A stretch of 6,507 nt of DNA, from NCBI GenBank assembly GCA_030054015.1, contig JASGCR010000123.1, positions 1-6,507 on the forward strand. Reading direction: 5' to 3'. Within the stretch, counting starts at the first letter, position 1, and each line of letters starts with the position of its first letter. Both the position numbers and the translations under genes were made by a program. This DNA comes from Candidatus Symbiobacter sp. (GTDB lineage: Bacteria; Pseudomonadota; Alphaproteobacteria; Elsterales; Elsteraceae). Positions 6,337 to 6,507 of this stretch are shown here, piece after piece. Under the pieces are notes generated by a model, which saw only the letters and a list, made by a program, of their open reading frames with translations, was not told the origin of the DNA and searched no databases.

Positions 6337-6384
6337 GGTAATCCCCCAGGAGTATTGTTCCCCAAAATTCCTGGGGGATTACCC
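6336..6384. repeat. Palindrome with 16-bp arms (GGGTAATCCCCCAGGA)
   Basis: GGGTAATCCCCCAGGA (6336-6351) is the exact reverse complement of TCCTGGGGGATTACCC (6369-6384), with a 17-base AT-rich spacer. The first seven bases also serve as the right arm of the preceding hairpin's outer stem, so the two structures compete. Confidence 0.85.
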
Positions 6385-6388
6385 AACG

Positions 6389-6415
6389 CGCAATATCCGT
6401 TGCACGGATATTGCG
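6389..6415. repeat. Palindrome with 12-bp arms (CGCAATATCCGT)
   Basis: CGCAATATCCGT (6389-6400) pairs perfectly with ACGGATATTGCG (6404-6415) around a three-base TGC loop. ACCC (6381-6384) and GGGT (6418-6421) outside it can also pair, linking it to its neighbours in the chain. Confidence 0.85.
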
Positions 6416-6417
6416 GT

Positions 6418-6468
6418 GGGTAATGACGCTGCTTTTTAGGCGAGTTATAAAGAAGAGCGTCATTACCC
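6418..6468. repeat. 51-bp palindromic repeat, copy 2
   Basis: Perfect 13-bp terminal inverted repeats, GGGTAATGACGCT (6418-6430) and AGCGTCATTACCC (6456-6468), enclose 25 bases that are nearly the same as in 6206-6256. Short terminal inverted repeats without coding capacity resemble a miniature element or a REP unit; no target-site duplication could be defined. Confidence 0.85.
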
Positions 6469-6507
6469 GCCGGACTGCAAGCGGGAATCCGCTTGCAGTC
6501 CGAGTCG
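6456..6507. repeat. 52-bp repeat with 14-bp hairpin, copy 2
   Basis: Identical to 6285-6336, with hairpin arms at 6471-6484 and 6489-6502. It reaches the window edge, so the array very likely continues to the right. Its left 13 bases are also the right terminal repeat of the preceding unit. Confidence 0.85.

Noticed and set aside
6171..6463. Two minus-strand frames both containing FFITRLKSSVI
   Set aside because: The shared peptide simply reflects the two copies of the 51-bp repeat; they are repeat translations.
6206..6507. CRISPR array
   Set aside because: The repeated word alternates in orientation, is only 7-14 bp, and the intervals are themselves palindromes; two intervals' flanks are identical copies, unlike unique spacers.

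Overview
The window holds a short chemotaxis/motility locus followed by two small housekeeping-type genes, all on the + strand, with a different repeat family at each end. The organism is probably a motile alphaproteobacterium. The evidence is a CheY with the DWNMEPMTG active-site motif common in that class, a DUF465/YdcH-type small protein ending in PDIIA, and an AHSA1-like SRPBCC protein. I cannot place it below class from sequence alone; a Rhodospirillales-like lineage is a guess.

Layout. Positions 1-172 are a repeat block with several hairpins and three copies of a 12-bp word, and no credible gene. A good sigma-70-type promoter (173-201) abuts this block and would start a roughly 300-base leader in front of cheY (513-893). 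A 125-base gap with a perfect 16-bp palindrome (985-1000) leads to cheZ (1019-1693). The end of cheZ overlaps by 26 bases the start of a large exported protein of 1213 residues (1668-5309), which has a signal peptide, beta-rich (AMIN-like) N-terminal segments, low-complexity linkers and a long TPR-like helical C-terminal half. After a 69-base gap come a 68-residue DUF465 protein (5379-5585) and a 205-residue SRPBCC protein (5610-6227). The stop codon of the last gene lies inside the first unit of a palindromic repeat chain that fills 6206-6507 and runs off the window.

How the genes fit together. CheY is the diffusible signal that, when phosphorylated, acts on the flagellar motor, and CheZ removes its phosphate. 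The overlap of cheZ with the large TPR gene suggests coupled expression, so the exported protein may belong to the motility machinery, for example as a periplasmic motor scaffold. That last step is inference. The most unusual items are this exported beta/TPR protein, the shared CGGTACCG palindrome near the cheY promoter and before cheZ, and the chain of palindromes with alternating ATTACCC/GGGTAAT ends.
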